A stretch of 28,287 nucleotides of DNA from DASZVN01 sp035547055 (GTDB lineage: Bacteria > Pseudomonadota > Alphaproteobacteria > Rhizobiales > Methylopilaceae), in assembly GCA_035547055.1 (NCBI GenBank), contig DASZVN010000228.1:1-28287 (forward strand), read 5' to 3'. Made by a program: the position numbers and the translations under genes. Shown in pieces: positions 7,609 to 14,873 of the stretch. Position 1 is the stretch's first letter; the number at the start of each line of letters is the position of its first letter. The notes under the pieces are model-generated. The model saw only the letters and a program-made list of their open reading frames with translations, was not told the DNA's origin and did no database searches.

Positions 7609-8625
7609 GTGCGCCACCTCCACCTCGTCCCGCCGGACACCAAGTTCAGCTTCATGCGCTTCCGGCGCATCAGCTTCCCGATCTCGGCGGTGCTGTCGAT
7701 CTGCTCGGTGCTGGCCTTCATCTTCATCGGCCTGAACTTCGGGATCGACTTCAAGGGCGGCACCTTGATGGACGTGCGCCAGACCAACGGCGCCATGGAC
7801 GTCGCCCATCTCCGCCGCACCCTGGACGGGCTGAACCTCGGCGAGGTCCAGATCCAGGCCTTCGGCAGCGGCAACGAGGCCCAGATCCGCATCGCCGAGC
7901 AGCCCGGCGGGGAGGCGGCGCAGCAGGCGGTGGTCGGCAAGGTCAAGGGCGCGCTCGGCGCCGGCTACGACTATCGCCGGGTCGAGGTGGTGGGGCCGCG
8001 CGTCTCCTCGGAGCTCGTGTCCTACGGCACCATCGGCGTCCTTCTCGCCGTCGGCGCGATCCTGATCTACCTGTGGTTCCGGTTCGAGTGGCAGTTCGCC
8101 CTCGGGGCGATGATCGCGAACTCGCACGACCTCATCCTGACGCTGGGCTTCATGTCGATCACCCAGCTCGACTTCGACCTGACCTCGGTCGCGGCGATGC
8201 TGACCATCCTCGGCTACTCGCTGAACGACACGGTCGTCATCTACGACCGCATCCGCGAGGTCCTGCGGCGGTCCAAGCGGGTGCCGATCGAGGACGTGCT
8301 GGACCACTCGGTCAACGCCACGCTGTCGCGCTCCGTCGTGACCCACGTGACGGTGACGCTGGCCCTCCTGGCGCTCCTGCTGTTCGGCGGCGCCGGCATC
8401 CACAGCTTCACCGCGACGATGCTGTTCGGCGTGGTGCTGGTCGGCACCTACACCTCGATCTTCATCGCCTCGCCGATGCTGATCTATCTCGGCCTCCGCA
8501 CCAGCCAGGCCTCGACCGCCGACGATGCGACGGGCGAGGCTGCGGAGGTCGAGACCCAGCGCGCCGCGGTGCGCTCGCGCAGCCGCAGCCGGCGCTCGCG
8601 CTCCGGCGCCTATGAGCCTCGCTGA
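7609..8625 (+). CDS. secF: Protein translocase subunit SecF
   Basis: SecF is the partner of SecD. The 338-residue product starts at GTG 7609, 18 bp after secD, preceded by a purine-rich GGAAAGCGAG. An internal ATG at 7654 is possible but would trim the conserved cytoplasmic N-terminus. Motifs include LNFGIDFKGGTLMDVRQ after the first membrane segment, VGPRVSSELVSYG, NSHDLILTLGFMSITQLDFDLT and LGYSLNDTVVIYDRIRE, the SecF equivalent of the SecD proton-path region. The C-terminus is a basic Arg/Ser tail. The last 14 bp overlap the next gene, so translation is probably coupled. Confidence 0.98.
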   Translation: MRHLHLVPPDTKFSFMRFRRISFPISAVLSICSVLAFIFIGLNFGIDFKGGTLMDVRQTNGAMDVAHLRRTLDGLNLGEVQIQAFGSGNEAQIRIAEQPGGEAAQQAVVGKVKGALGAGYDYRRVEVVGPRVSSELVSYGTIGVLLAVGAILIYLWFRFEWQFALGAMIANSHDLILTLGFMSITQLDFDLTSVAAMLTILGYSLNDTVVIYDRIREVLRRSKRVPIEDVLDHSVNATLSRSVVTHVTVTLALLALLLFGGAGIHSFTATMLFGVVLVGTYTSIFIASPMLIYLGLRTSQASTADDATGEAAEVETQRAAVRSRSRSRRSRSGAYEPR

Positions 8626-8989
8626 AGGCCATTTCCCCGGCCGGGCACCGCTCGATGCCTATGGCGGCGGCGGCTTCCGCTTTGCCGAGATGTCGCACCA
8701 CGGCTCGATCCTGTGCCTGCCGAGCGGCATCTGGGCGTGGCCGGTCGCCGATGCCGCCGCCATCGACGTTGCCGCCCTCGCCAAGGTGATCGCCGAGGCC
8801 GAGGCGATCGAATTGCTGCTGCTCGGCACCGGTCCCGCGCTGGTGCCGCCACGGCCGGAGGTGCGCGCCGCGCTGGCCGGGGCGGGCGTCAGGGCCGAGA
8901 CCATGAGCACCGGCGCCGCGGCGCGGACCTACAACGTGCTTCTCGCCGAGGACCGCAAGGTCGCCGCCGCCCTCGTCGCGGTGGAATGA
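8612..8989 (+). CDS. Mth938-like (DUF498) domain protein, NDUFAF3 relative
   Basis: A 125-residue protein of the Mth938/DUF498 fold, the family that includes human NDUFAF3, an assembly factor of respiratory complex I. Supporting features are DAYGGGGFRFAEMSHHGSILCLPSG, which matches the family's N-terminal core, then a helix and ELLLLGTGPALVPPRPEVRAAL, the usual strand-Gly-Thr-Gly turn, and MSTGAAARTYNVLLAEDRKVAAAL near the end, where family members have STxxAcRTYNvL. The ATG at 8612 overlaps the end of secF by 14 bp. Its biochemical role in bacteria is not known to me. The next gene is a relative of another complex I factor, which supports a shared role. Confidence 0.85.
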   Translation: MSLAEGHFPGRAPLDAYGGGGFRFAEMSHHGSILCLPSGIWAWPVADAAAIDVAALAKVIAEAEAIELLLLGTGPALVPPRPEVRAALAGAGVRAETMSTGAAARTYNVLLAEDRKVAAALVAVE

Positions 8990-9002
8990 GGCGAGCCGCG
9001 GC

Positions 9003-9836
9003 ATGAGCGCCGAGGACAGCGCGGCGTTCTGCGCCGACCTCGTCCGCCGCGCCGATCCGGAACGCTTCCTCGCGGGCCTGTTCGCGCCGGAGGCGGCGCG
9101 GCGGCCGCTCTACGCGCTCCATGCCTTCGACATCGAGGTCTCGCGCATCCCGGCGCTGGTGCGCCAGCCGCTCGCCGGGGAGATCCGGCTGCAATGGTGG
9201 CGCGAGGCGATCGCCGGCGAGCGCGGGGAGGAGGCGGCGGGTCATCCCGTCATGACCGAGCTCCGGCAGGCGATCGCGGTGGGGAGGCTGCCGGCCCACG
9301 CGTTCGACAACCTGCTGTCGGCGCGCCTGCGCGACCTCTACGACGACCCGGTTGCGACGGTCGAGGAGCTGGAGGGCTATTGCGGCGACACCGCCGCGGC
9401 GATGCTTCGTCTCGCGACGCTGGTGCTGGCCGGCGGCACCGATCCTGGCGGCGCCGAGGCGGCCGGCCACGGCGGCGTCGCGCTGGGGATCGCCCGGCTG
9501 CTCGGCGAGATCGGGCAGGGCAAGGGCGGCCAGCTCGCGCCGGCCGAAGTGCTGGGGCGCCACGGCGCGAGCCGCGACGACCTTGTCGCCGGCAATCTGA
9601 CGCCGGCGCTGGCGGCAGCGCTGGCGGAGTTGCGCGCGCTCGCGCAACGCCATCTCGGCGAAGCGCGCCGGCATTGGCCGACGCTTGCGCCGGCAATCCG
9701 GCCGGCCTTTCTGCCGCTGGCGGCGCTGCCTCTCCGCCTGCGTCGGCTGGAGCGCCGGCCGTTCGGCGGCGGCGAGCCGGCGCTGTGGCGGCGCCAGGCC
9801 GCGTTGTGGCTCGCCGCTCGCCGCGCCCGCCTTTGA
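9003..9836 (+). CDS. Squalene/phytoene synthase family protein, NDUFAF6-like, probably non-catalytic
   Basis: A 277-residue all-helical protein of the squalene/phytoene synthase family. Conserved features are RRPLYALHAFDIEVSRI (about 33-49), EIRLQWWREAI (60-70), VATVEELEGYCGDTAAAMLRLA (118-138) and GIARLLGEIGQGKGGQLAPAEVL (162-184). True synthases carry two Asp-rich motifs that bind magnesium-diphosphate. Here the first is reduced to FDIEVSR and the second is replaced by LGEIGQGKGG, so prenyl transfer is unlikely. This degenerate pattern is typical of the alphaproteobacterial relatives of human NDUFAF6, a complex I assembly factor. It follows the NDUFAF3-like gene by 13 bp, as the last gene of the sec operon. 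A carotenoid or hopanoid role is the less likely alternative; no other such genes are nearby. Confidence 0.82.
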   Translation: MSAEDSAAFCADLVRRADPERFLAGLFAPEAARRPLYALHAFDIEVSRIPALVRQPLAGEIRLQWWREAIAGERGEEAAGHPVMTELRQAIAVGRLPAHAFDNLLSARLRDLYDDPVATVEELEGYCGDTAAAMLRLATLVLAGGTDPGGAEAAGHGGVALGIARLLGEIGQGKGGQLAPAEVLGRHGASRDDLVAGNLTPALAAALAELRALAQRHLGEARRHWPTLAPAIRPAFLPLAALPLRLRRLERRPFGGGEPALWRRQAALWLAARRARL

Positions 9837-9950
9837 CTGTTGAGGCAGCGAGCACGAATCTGACACATTGAGCCGGTGCCATTGGCACGGGGGGATCATT
9901 CACCGACCAATTGCTGCGGGGAGGGGGCTCTCCATGGCCGAAGGACGATG

Positions 9951-11531
9951 ATGAAAGAGATTCAGAAGGTGCTTCTCGCCGGAACCATGCTGGCGGGTGC
10001 CGCGGCGCTTGCGACCGGACCGGCGACCGCGACGGACGTCACGGCGGGCCATCGCGCCGTCGCCGCGCCCGCCATCCTCATGGCCCAGGCCGACACCCGC
10101 GACCACGACGCCGACAAGGCCGGCGCGAAGCGTCGCGACAAGGAGGACGCCAAGGCCGACGACAAGCACGAAGGCAGGAAGGCCGAGGCCGCGCATCCCG
10201 GCAAGCGCGCCCAGGACGAGCACGCCGACGACCGCACCAAGAAGGCGGAGAAGCGCGACGCCAAGCCCGACGAGAAGCGTGCCGCCGAGAAGCCGGCGCA
10301 CGGCGCCAAGGGCGAGGCCGACCACCGCGAGCCCGCGGCCGCAAAGGACGCGCATAAGGGCGCGGACGCCCGCCCGGCCAAGGAAGCGCCGGCAGCCGCG
10401 GCCAAGCCGGACCATGCGGCCGACCGCAACGCGCGCGACGACGATCGCAATGCCCGCGATCGCGACCGCAACCAGCAGGGCGGCCACGCGGACGATCGCG
10501 GCCGCCGCGACGCTCGCGACAACGATCGCAACCAGCAGCCGGCCGGCGACCGCGGCCAGGCGCGCGACCATGATCGCGACCACGGCCCGGGCAGCGCCCG
10601 CGACGACCATGATCACGACCACGCGGGCGATCACGACCACGCTGCCGGCCGCAACGGCCCTGACCGGGGGCCCGACCGCCGGGTCGTCGTCCAGGAGCCG
10701 GGGCGCACCGTCGTCCGCGTCGGCGACCGCACCGTGATCCACGCCGACGGGCGGGTGATCGTCCGCCACGACGACGTCGAGCGGCTGCGCCGCAACGCTG
10801 CCGACGTGAGGGTCGTGACCGGCCCCGGCGGCACCCGCACGACGACGATCGTGCGGCCGAACGGCGTGCGCATCATCACCACCGAGGATGCCCAGGGCCG
10901 TCTGCTGCGCCGCGTGCGCGAGCAGAACGGCCGCCGTTTCGTCCTGGTCGAGAACCGGCCCGATGTCGTCGTGGTGCGCCCGGTGGTACTGCCGCCGCTG
11001 CGCCTGACCATCCCGCGCGATCGCTACATCGTCGAAGCCGACCGTGCCCCGCCTGCCGAGATCGAGGAGACGCTGATGGCGCCGCCGGTCGAGAAGGTGG
11101 AGCGGCGCTACACCCTCGACGAGGTCCTGCAGAACGAGCGCCTGCGCCAAATGGTGCGCCGGGTCGATCTCTCGACCATCACCTTCGCCACCGGCTCCTG
11201 GGTGATCCCGGCCGACGAGGTCGGCCGCCTCGCCGAGATCGGCCGGGCGATCGCGGCGGTGGTCAGGAAGAACCCCGATGCGGTGTTCCTGATCGGAGGC
11301 CACACCGACGCCGTCGGCTCGGCGGAGGACAACCTGACCCTCTCCGACCACCGCGCCGAATCGGTCGCCTCGGCGCTGACGGACTCCTTCGGCGTGCCGC
11401 CGGAGAACCTGGTCACCCAGGGCTACGGCGAGCAGTACCTGAAGGTCCAGACCGACGGGCCTGAGCAGGCCAATCGCCGCGTCACCATCCGCAACATCAC
11501 GCCGCTGCTCCAGCAGCAGGCGAGCCAGTAG
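9951..11531 (+). CDS. OmpA family protein with long charged disordered region
   Basis: A 526-residue exported protein. The start at 9951 has AAGGA five bases upstream (an adjacent ATG at 9948 is possible) and gives a signal peptide ending near TGPATATDV. Residues of about 40-250 are low complexity and almost only Ala, Asp, Glu, Lys, Arg, His, Gly: first Lys/Ala/Asp-rich, then repeated DRN/RDND units and a DHDHDHAGDHDH stretch. A middle domain (about 250-380) has repeated beta-like strands (VVVQEPGRTVVRVGDRTVIH, VIVRHDDVERL). The C-terminal OmpA domain (about 400-520) has ITFATGSWVI, GGHTDAVGSAEDN, LSDHRAESVASAL and NRRVTI, which bind peptidoglycan. It probably sits in the periplasm or outer membrane, anchored to the wall. 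The 114-bp gap upstream (9837-9950) holds only a weak promoter-like TTGACT/GAATCT pair. Confidence 0.88.
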   Translation: MKEIQKVLLAGTMLAGAAALATGPATATDVTAGHRAVAAPAILMAQADTRDHDADKAGAKRRDKEDAKADDKHEGRKAEAAHPGKRAQDEHADDRTKKAEKRDAKPDEKRAAEKPAHGAKGEADHREPAAAKDAHKGADARPAKEAPAAAAKPDHAADRNARDDDRNARDRDRNQQGGHADDRGRRDARDNDRNQQPAGDRGQARDHDRDHGPGSARDDHDHDHAGDHDHAAGRNGPDRGPDRRVVVQEPGRTVVRVGDRTVIHADGRVIVRHDDVERLRRNAADVRVVTGPGGTRTTTIVRPNGVRIITTEDAQGRLLRRVREQNGRRFVLVENRPDVVVVRPVVLPPLRLTIPRDRYIVEADRAPPAEIEETLMAPPVEKVERRYTLDEVLQNERLRQMVRRVDLSTITFATGSWVIPADEVGRLAEIGRAIAAVVRKNPDAVFLIGGHTDAVGSAEDNLTLSDHRAESVASALTDSFGVPPENLVTQGYGEQYLKVQTDGPEQANRRVTIRNITPLLQQQASQ

Positions 11532-11551
11532 CGGCCTCGCGCGACCTCTCG

Positions 11552-11566
11552 GCCGGGCTTCCCGGC
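11552..11566 (+). terminator. Candidate terminator hairpin after the OmpA-family gene
   Basis: GCCGGG-CTT-CCCGGC, a perfect 6-bp stem with a 3-base loop, lies 20 bp after the stop and is followed by the moderately T-rich TGCCGTTCTTCG. The position and shape suit an intrinsic terminator, but the T-tract is weak. Confidence 0.45.
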
Positions 11567-11608
11567 TGCCGTTCTTCGTAACGTGGGCCCGCACAACGTG
11601 CCCGCGTC

Positions 11609-11637
11609 GGTGGCATCGGGCATCGCCCGATGCCACC
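11609..11637. repeat. Perfect 13-bp-arm palindrome, GGTGGCATCGGGC type
   Basis: GGTGGCATCGGGC (11609-11621), loop ATC, then GCCCGATGCCACC (11625-11637). The core resembles the two palindromes at 13648-13720 (GTGGGCATCG.../...CGATGCCCAC), so all three may belong to one dispersed family. It lies between the OmpA-family gene and the HxlR regulator gene and may also stop transcription. Confidence 0.75.
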
Positions 11638-11686
11638 CCGCAAGGCTGTTCCAGCCATGCGTTGCCGCCGGAGCAGTCATGGCGGT

Positions 11687-11721
11687 AGTGACTTGCATGA
11701 TGATAGTCTCTGACGTATCTG
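11687..11721 (+). promoter_or_regulatory. Candidate hxlR promoter and operator
   Basis: AGTGACT (11687-11693), 11 bp, then AGTCTCT (11705-11711) form an inverted repeat with one mismatch in seven. It overlaps a possible promoter: TTGCAT (11693-11698), 17 bp, TATCTG (11716-11721). That would place the transcription start close to the ATG at 11728. A symmetric site of this size upstream of an HxlR gene suggests an autoregulatory operator. Confidence 0.4.
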
Positions 11722-11727
11722 GCGCCG

Positions 11728-12240
11728 ATGCGACGCAAGCGCCTCGACGCGATGCAGTGCCCGATCGCCCGCAGCCTCGACCGCGTCGGCGAATGGTGGA
11801 GCATCCTCATCCTTCGCGACGCCTTCCATGGCATGACGCGGTTCGACCAGTTCCAGCAGAGCCTCGGCATCGCGCCGAACATGCTGACGCGGCGCCTCGC
11901 GGGGCTGGTGGAAGACGGGCTCCTGGAGCGCCGGCGCTATAGCGACAAGCCGCCGCGCGACGAGTACGCGCTGACGAAACGCGGCCGCGATTTCTGGCCG
12001 GTGCTGCTCAGTTTCATGAACTGGGGCAATCGCCATTTCGCGCCGGAAGGGCCGAGCGTGCTCCTGGTCGACCGCGAGAGCGGCAAGCCGGTGAAGCCGG
12101 TCCTGGTCGACGCCAACACCGGCGAGCGCATCAGCGAGGCCCGCCACAAGCTCGCGCCCGGCCCCGCGGCGGGGGAGCGCATACGTCGCCGCCTCGCCGG
12201 GCGACCGCTTGCCGATCCGCCCGCGGAGGCCGCGCCATGA
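11728..12240 (+). CDS. HxlR family winged helix-turn-helix transcriptional regulator
   Basis: A 170-residue MarR-like regulator. The HxlR domain covers about residues 8-105: CPIARSLDRVGEWWSILILRDAF, then RFDQFQQSLGIAPNMLTRRLAGLVEDGLLERRRYSDKPPRDEYALT, the recognition helix and wing. C11 lies where many HxlR proteins have a redox- or aldehyde-sensing cysteine. The C-terminal part (about 110-170) carries VLLVDRESGKPVKPVLVDANTGE, an extension seen in some members. The ATG at 11728 fits the family start, but there is no Shine-Dalgarno sequence (TATCTGGCGCCG precedes it), so a leaderless transcript is possible. Its stop overlaps the MATE gene start (ATGA at 12237-12240), which implies it controls that exporter and itself. 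Confidence 0.92.
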   Translation: MRRKRLDAMQCPIARSLDRVGEWWSILILRDAFHGMTRFDQFQQSLGIAPNMLTRRLAGLVEDGLLERRRYSDKPPRDEYALTKRGRDFWPVLLSFMNWGNRHFAPEGPSVLLVDRESGKPVKPVLVDANTGERISEARHKLAPGPAAGERIRRRLAGRPLADPPAEAAP

Positions 12241-13646
12241 CCATCGCTACCCCGGCCGCGGCGGTGCTGGCCGAGGCCGAGCCCGTCGCGCCGCCGCTGG
12301 CGCTCGACCCCCGGACCGAGCGCCTCTTGCGTGGGCCCATCGCCGCGACGCTGCTCGCGCTGGCGTGGCCGAACATCCTGATCATGGTGGCGCAGGCCTC
12401 GAGCGGCCTCGTCGAGACCTGGTTCGTCGCCAAGCTCGGCACCGATGCGCTCGCCGGCGTGGCGCTGGCGTTTCCGCTCGTCATGCTGATGCAGATGATC
12501 TCGGCCGGCGCGATCGGCGGCGGCATCTCGGCCGCGGTCGGCCGCGCCCTCGGGGCGGGGCAGCGCGAGCGCGCCGACGCGCTGGTCGTGCACGCGCTCG
12601 CGATCAGCCTAGGCGCGGGCGCCGCGTTCAGCGTCGCGATGCTGCTGTTCGGCCGCGAGGTCTATGGGGCGATGGGCGCGCGCGACGGCGCGCTCCAGGC
12701 GGCGCTGACCTATTCCAACGTGGTCTTCGCCGGGAACATCCTCCTCTGGGCGATGAACGGCCTCGCCAGCGTCGTCCGCGGCACCGGCAACATGCTGGTG
12801 CCGGCCCTTGTCTCGACCGTCGGTGTCGCGCTGCTGGTGCCGCTGTCGCCGCTCCTGATCTTCGGCGTCGGGCCGTTCCCGGCGCTCGGCATCGCCGGCG
12901 GCGCCGCCGCGGTGATCGCGTTCTACGCCGGCGGCACCGCCTTCCTCGCCTGGTACATCGCCTCGGGGCGGAACCTCGCCCGGCTTCGCTCGACGCGGCT
13001 CCGTTGGGACGGCTTTCGCGACATCCTGAAGGTCGGCGCGCTCAGCACCGTCAGCTCGGTCCAGACCAACCTCATCGTCGCGGTGACGACCGCGCTCGCG
13101 GCGGGCGTTGCAGGTCCGGACGCGGTCGCCGGCTACGGCACCGGCGCCCGGCTGGAATATCTGCTGATCCCGCTGGTGTTCGGCCTCGGCGCGCCGATGG
13201 TCGCGATGGTCGGCACCAATATCGGCGCCGGGCAGCGCGAGCGCGCGCTCCGCATCGGCTTCACCGGCGGCGCGATCGCCTTCGCCATCACCGAAGCGAT
13301 CGGCCTCGCCGCGGCGCTGTTCCCGCGGGCGTGGATCGCGCTGTTCAGCACGGTGCCCGGCGTGATCGGCGCCGGCACGGCCTATCTCCACGCCGTCGGG
13401 CCGTTCTACGGCTTCTTCGGCCTTGGGCTCGGGCTCTATTTCGCTTCGCAAGGCGCGGGTCGGCTGGCCTGGCCTCTCGGCGCGAGCTTCGTCCGCATGG
13501 TGGTCGCGATCGTCGGCGGCTGGCTCGCCGTCCGAACGACCGGCTCGCTCGGCTGGCTGTTCGCCGCGACCGCGGCCGGCCTCCTGCTCTACGGCATGCT
13601 GGTGCCGGCCTCGATCCTCGTCGGCGGGTGGCGCAAACCCTCGTAA
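12237..13646 (+). CDS. MATE family efflux transporter
   Basis: A 469-residue inner-membrane protein with about 12 predicted membrane segments in two similar halves, the standard size for MATE exporters, which expel cationic drugs or metabolites in exchange for Na+ or H+. Recognisable parts are ALAWPNILIMVAQASSGLVETWFVAKLGTDALAG near the start, LMQMISAGAIGGGISAAVGRALGAGQRERAD (the first-half GxG loop), and in the second half LIPLVFGLGAPMVAMVGTNIGAGQRERALR, the matching loop. Coupling to an HxlR-type repressor suggests induction by the exported compound. The substrate cannot be predicted. Confidence 0.94.
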   Translation: MTIATPAAAVLAEAEPVAPPLALDPRTERLLRGPIAATLLALAWPNILIMVAQASSGLVETWFVAKLGTDALAGVALAFPLVMLMQMISAGAIGGGISAAVGRALGAGQRERADALVVHALAISLGAGAAFSVAMLLFGREVYGAMGARDGALQAALTYSNVVFAGNILLWAMNGLASVVRGTGNMLVPALVSTVGVALLVPLSPLLIFGVGPFPALGIAGGAAAVIAFYAGGTAFLAWYIASGRNLARLRSTRLRWDGFRDILKVGALSTVSSVQTNLIVAVTTALAAGVAGPDAVAGYGTGARLEYLLIPLVFGLGAPMVAMVGTNIGAGQRERALRIGFTGGAIAFAITEAIGLAAALFPRAWIALFSTVPGVIGAGTAYLHAVGPFYGFFGLGLGLYFASQGAGRLAWPLGASFVRMVVAIVGGWLAVRTTGSLGWLFAATAAGLLLYGMLVPASILVGGWRKPS

Positions 13647-13647
13647 G

Positions 13648-13674
13648 GTGGGCATCGGCGTCGCCGATGCCCAC
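13648..13674. repeat. Palindrome, GTGGGCATCGGCG type, copy 1
   Basis: GTGGGCATCGGCG (13648-13660), one base, then CGCCGATGCCCAC (13662-13674). It begins 2 bp after the MATE stop codon and probably acts as a terminator for it. It is closely related to copy 2 just downstream. Confidence 0.8.
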
Positions 13675-13680
13675 GTCGGA

Positions 13681-13723
13681 AGGGTGGGCGCGGAACGTGG
13701 GCATCGCCGGCGATGCCCACCCT
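13681..13723. repeat. Nested palindrome, GTGGGCATCGCC type, copy 2
   Basis: A perfect 24-bp palindrome (GTGGGCATCGCC at 13697-13708 followed by its complement to 13720). An outer pair, AGGGTGGGC (13681-13689) and GCCCACCCT (13715-13723), allows an alternative larger fold. It touches the hslO stop codon (13722-13724). Together the two copies fill the gap between two convergent genes and could stop transcription from both sides. Confidence 0.8.
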
Positions 13724-14687
13724 ATGGCCTCTCGACCTCTGCGGGATCGACGCGATAGGTGGTGGAGCAGAATTCGCAGGTGACGGTGATGGCGCCGTCG
13801 TCGCCGGTCATGTCGCGGCGCTCGTCGGGCGTGAAGCTCTTCAGCATCGACAGGATGCGCGGGCGCGAGCAGCGGCAGCTCTCGTGCACCGCCTGCGGCT
13901 GGAACACCCGGACGCCCCGCTCGTGGAACAGCCTCACCAGCAGCTCCTCGCTGGTGACGGTGGGGTCGATCAGCTCGTGGTCCTCGACGGTGTCGACCAG
14001 GAGGCGGGTCTCGACCCAGGCGTCGTCCTCTTCCGGGCGGTCGGGCGTTTCGAGGCCGACCGGCGCGTCGCCGGGCGGCAGGTCCGCCATGCGGCGGCCG
14101 CCCTCGGGCAGGAACTGCACCAGGATACCGCCGGCCCGCCAGGCATGGCTGCCCCCGCCGATGGCCTCGGCCACCGCGAGCCGCACCCGGGTCGGGATCT
14201 GCTCGGACTGGCGGAAATACTGGTGCGCCGCCTCCTCGAGCCCGTGGCCTTCGAGTGCGACGACACCTTGGTAGCGGGTGCGCTCCGCGCCTGGGTCGAC
14301 CGTCATCGCGAGGTGGCCCTTGCCGAGCATCGCGCCGGACTGCTCGGGCGGCGCGACCTTCATCGCGGCGATGCGCTCGGCATCATAGCGGGCATAGGCG
14401 CGGAGGCGATCCGGCGCCTCGAAGTCGACCACCAGCATCTCGACCGGCCCGTCGGAACGGGTCTGGAGCTGGAAGCGTCCGTCGATCTTGAGCGAGGTGC
14501 CGAGCAGCACGGTCAGCGCCACCGCCTCGCCGAGCAGCTTCGACACCGGGGCAGGGTAGTCGTGGCGGGCGAGGACCGCGTCGACCGCCGGCCCGAGCCG
14601 CACCACCCGTCCGCGCACGTCCAGCCCCTCGACCTGGAAGGGCAGCACGCGGTCGTCCGGCGTCGGGAGAACGAAATGCTCGGTCAT
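13722..14687 (-). CDS. hslO: Hsp33 family redox-regulated molecular chaperone
   Basis: Hsp33 is a cytoplasmic holdase chaperone that is off when reduced with zinc bound and on after oxidation and unfolding. The 321-residue protein starts MTEHFVLPTPDDRVLPFQVE and has the family core: LGEAVALTVLLGTSLKIDGRFQLQT, PVEMLVVDF and GKGHLAMTVDPGAERTRYQGVVAL. The C-terminal redox switch has all four zinc cysteines: CRC (271, 273) and CEFC (304, 307). The length is slightly above the E. coli protein. It lies downstream of argF in the same direction, but a 186-bp gap with a palindromic repeat separates them, so it may have its own promoter. Confidence 0.96.
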   Translation of the reverse strand: MTEHFVLPTPDDRVLPFQVEGLDVRGRVVRLGPAVDAVLARHDYPAPVSKLLGEAVALTVLLGTSLKIDGRFQLQTRSDGPVEMLVVDFEAPDRLRAYARYDAERIAAMKVAPPEQSGAMLGKGHLAMTVDPGAERTRYQGVVALEGHGLEEAAHQYFRQSEQIPTRVRLAVAEAIGGGSHAWRAGGILVQFLPEGGRRMADLPPGDAPVGLETPDRPEEDDAWVETRLLVDTVEDHELIDPTVTSEELLVRLFHERGVRVFQPQAVHESCRCSRPRILSMLKSFTPDERRDMTGDDGAITVTCEFCSTTYRVDPAEVERP

Positions 14688-14776
14688 CGAATGGGTTCGC
14701 CTGTCGGGATAAGCCCATCATATGGGGCCGATTTGGCCGGGCTCAAATCCTTGCGGGCCACCCGAGCCGTGAGTTG

Positions 14777-14862
14777 CCGTCATTGCGAGGAGCGGAGCGG
14801 CGTGGCAATCCAGGGGCCACAGGCGCGCCCCCCGGATTGCTTCGCTTCGCTCGCAATGACGG
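14777..14862. repeat. Dispersed imperfect palindrome, CGTCATTGCGAG type
   Basis: The outer arms CCGTCATTGCGAG (14777-14789) and CTCGCAATGACGG (14850-14862) are exact complements. The inner arms GCAATCCAGGGG and CCCCCGGATTGC pair with one mismatch. This sequence type recurs between genes in many Rhizobiales genomes. It sits in the argF-hslO gap (14688-14873), which holds no gene. It may form an RNA hairpin that attenuates read-through into hslO. Confidence 0.8.
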
Positions 14863-14873
14863 ACGAGGCGACC

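Noticed and set aside
5617..8403. Open frame of 928 codons on the minus strand across yajC-secD-secF
   Set aside because: It is antisense to three clearly identified genes and has the Arg/Asp/Gly-rich, motif-free composition typical of shadow frames in GC-rich DNA.
9003..9836. True carotenoid or hopanoid phytoene/squalene synthase
   Set aside because: Both Asp-rich catalytic motifs are missing and no other carotenoid or hopanoid gene is nearby.
9833..9861. Promoter TTGACT-N17-GAATCT before the OmpA-family gene
   Set aside because: The -10 element is poor and the -35 overlaps the stop codon of the preceding gene; not strong enough to list as a feature.
10400..10660. Tandem DNA repeat or CRISPR-like array in the DRN/DHD-coding region
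   Set aside because: The units are short, imperfect and explained by low-complexity coding sequence; there are no unique spacers.
9900..11882. 660-codon minus-strand frame opposite the OmpA-family gene
   Set aside because: It is the antisense of a repetitive coding region; its Val/Ala/Arg-rich sequence mirrors the His/Asp/Arg codons of the real gene.
12209..13783. 524-codon frame overlapping the MATE gene on the same strand
   Set aside because: It is Arg-rich with no membrane segments, while the other frame is a full MATE transporter.
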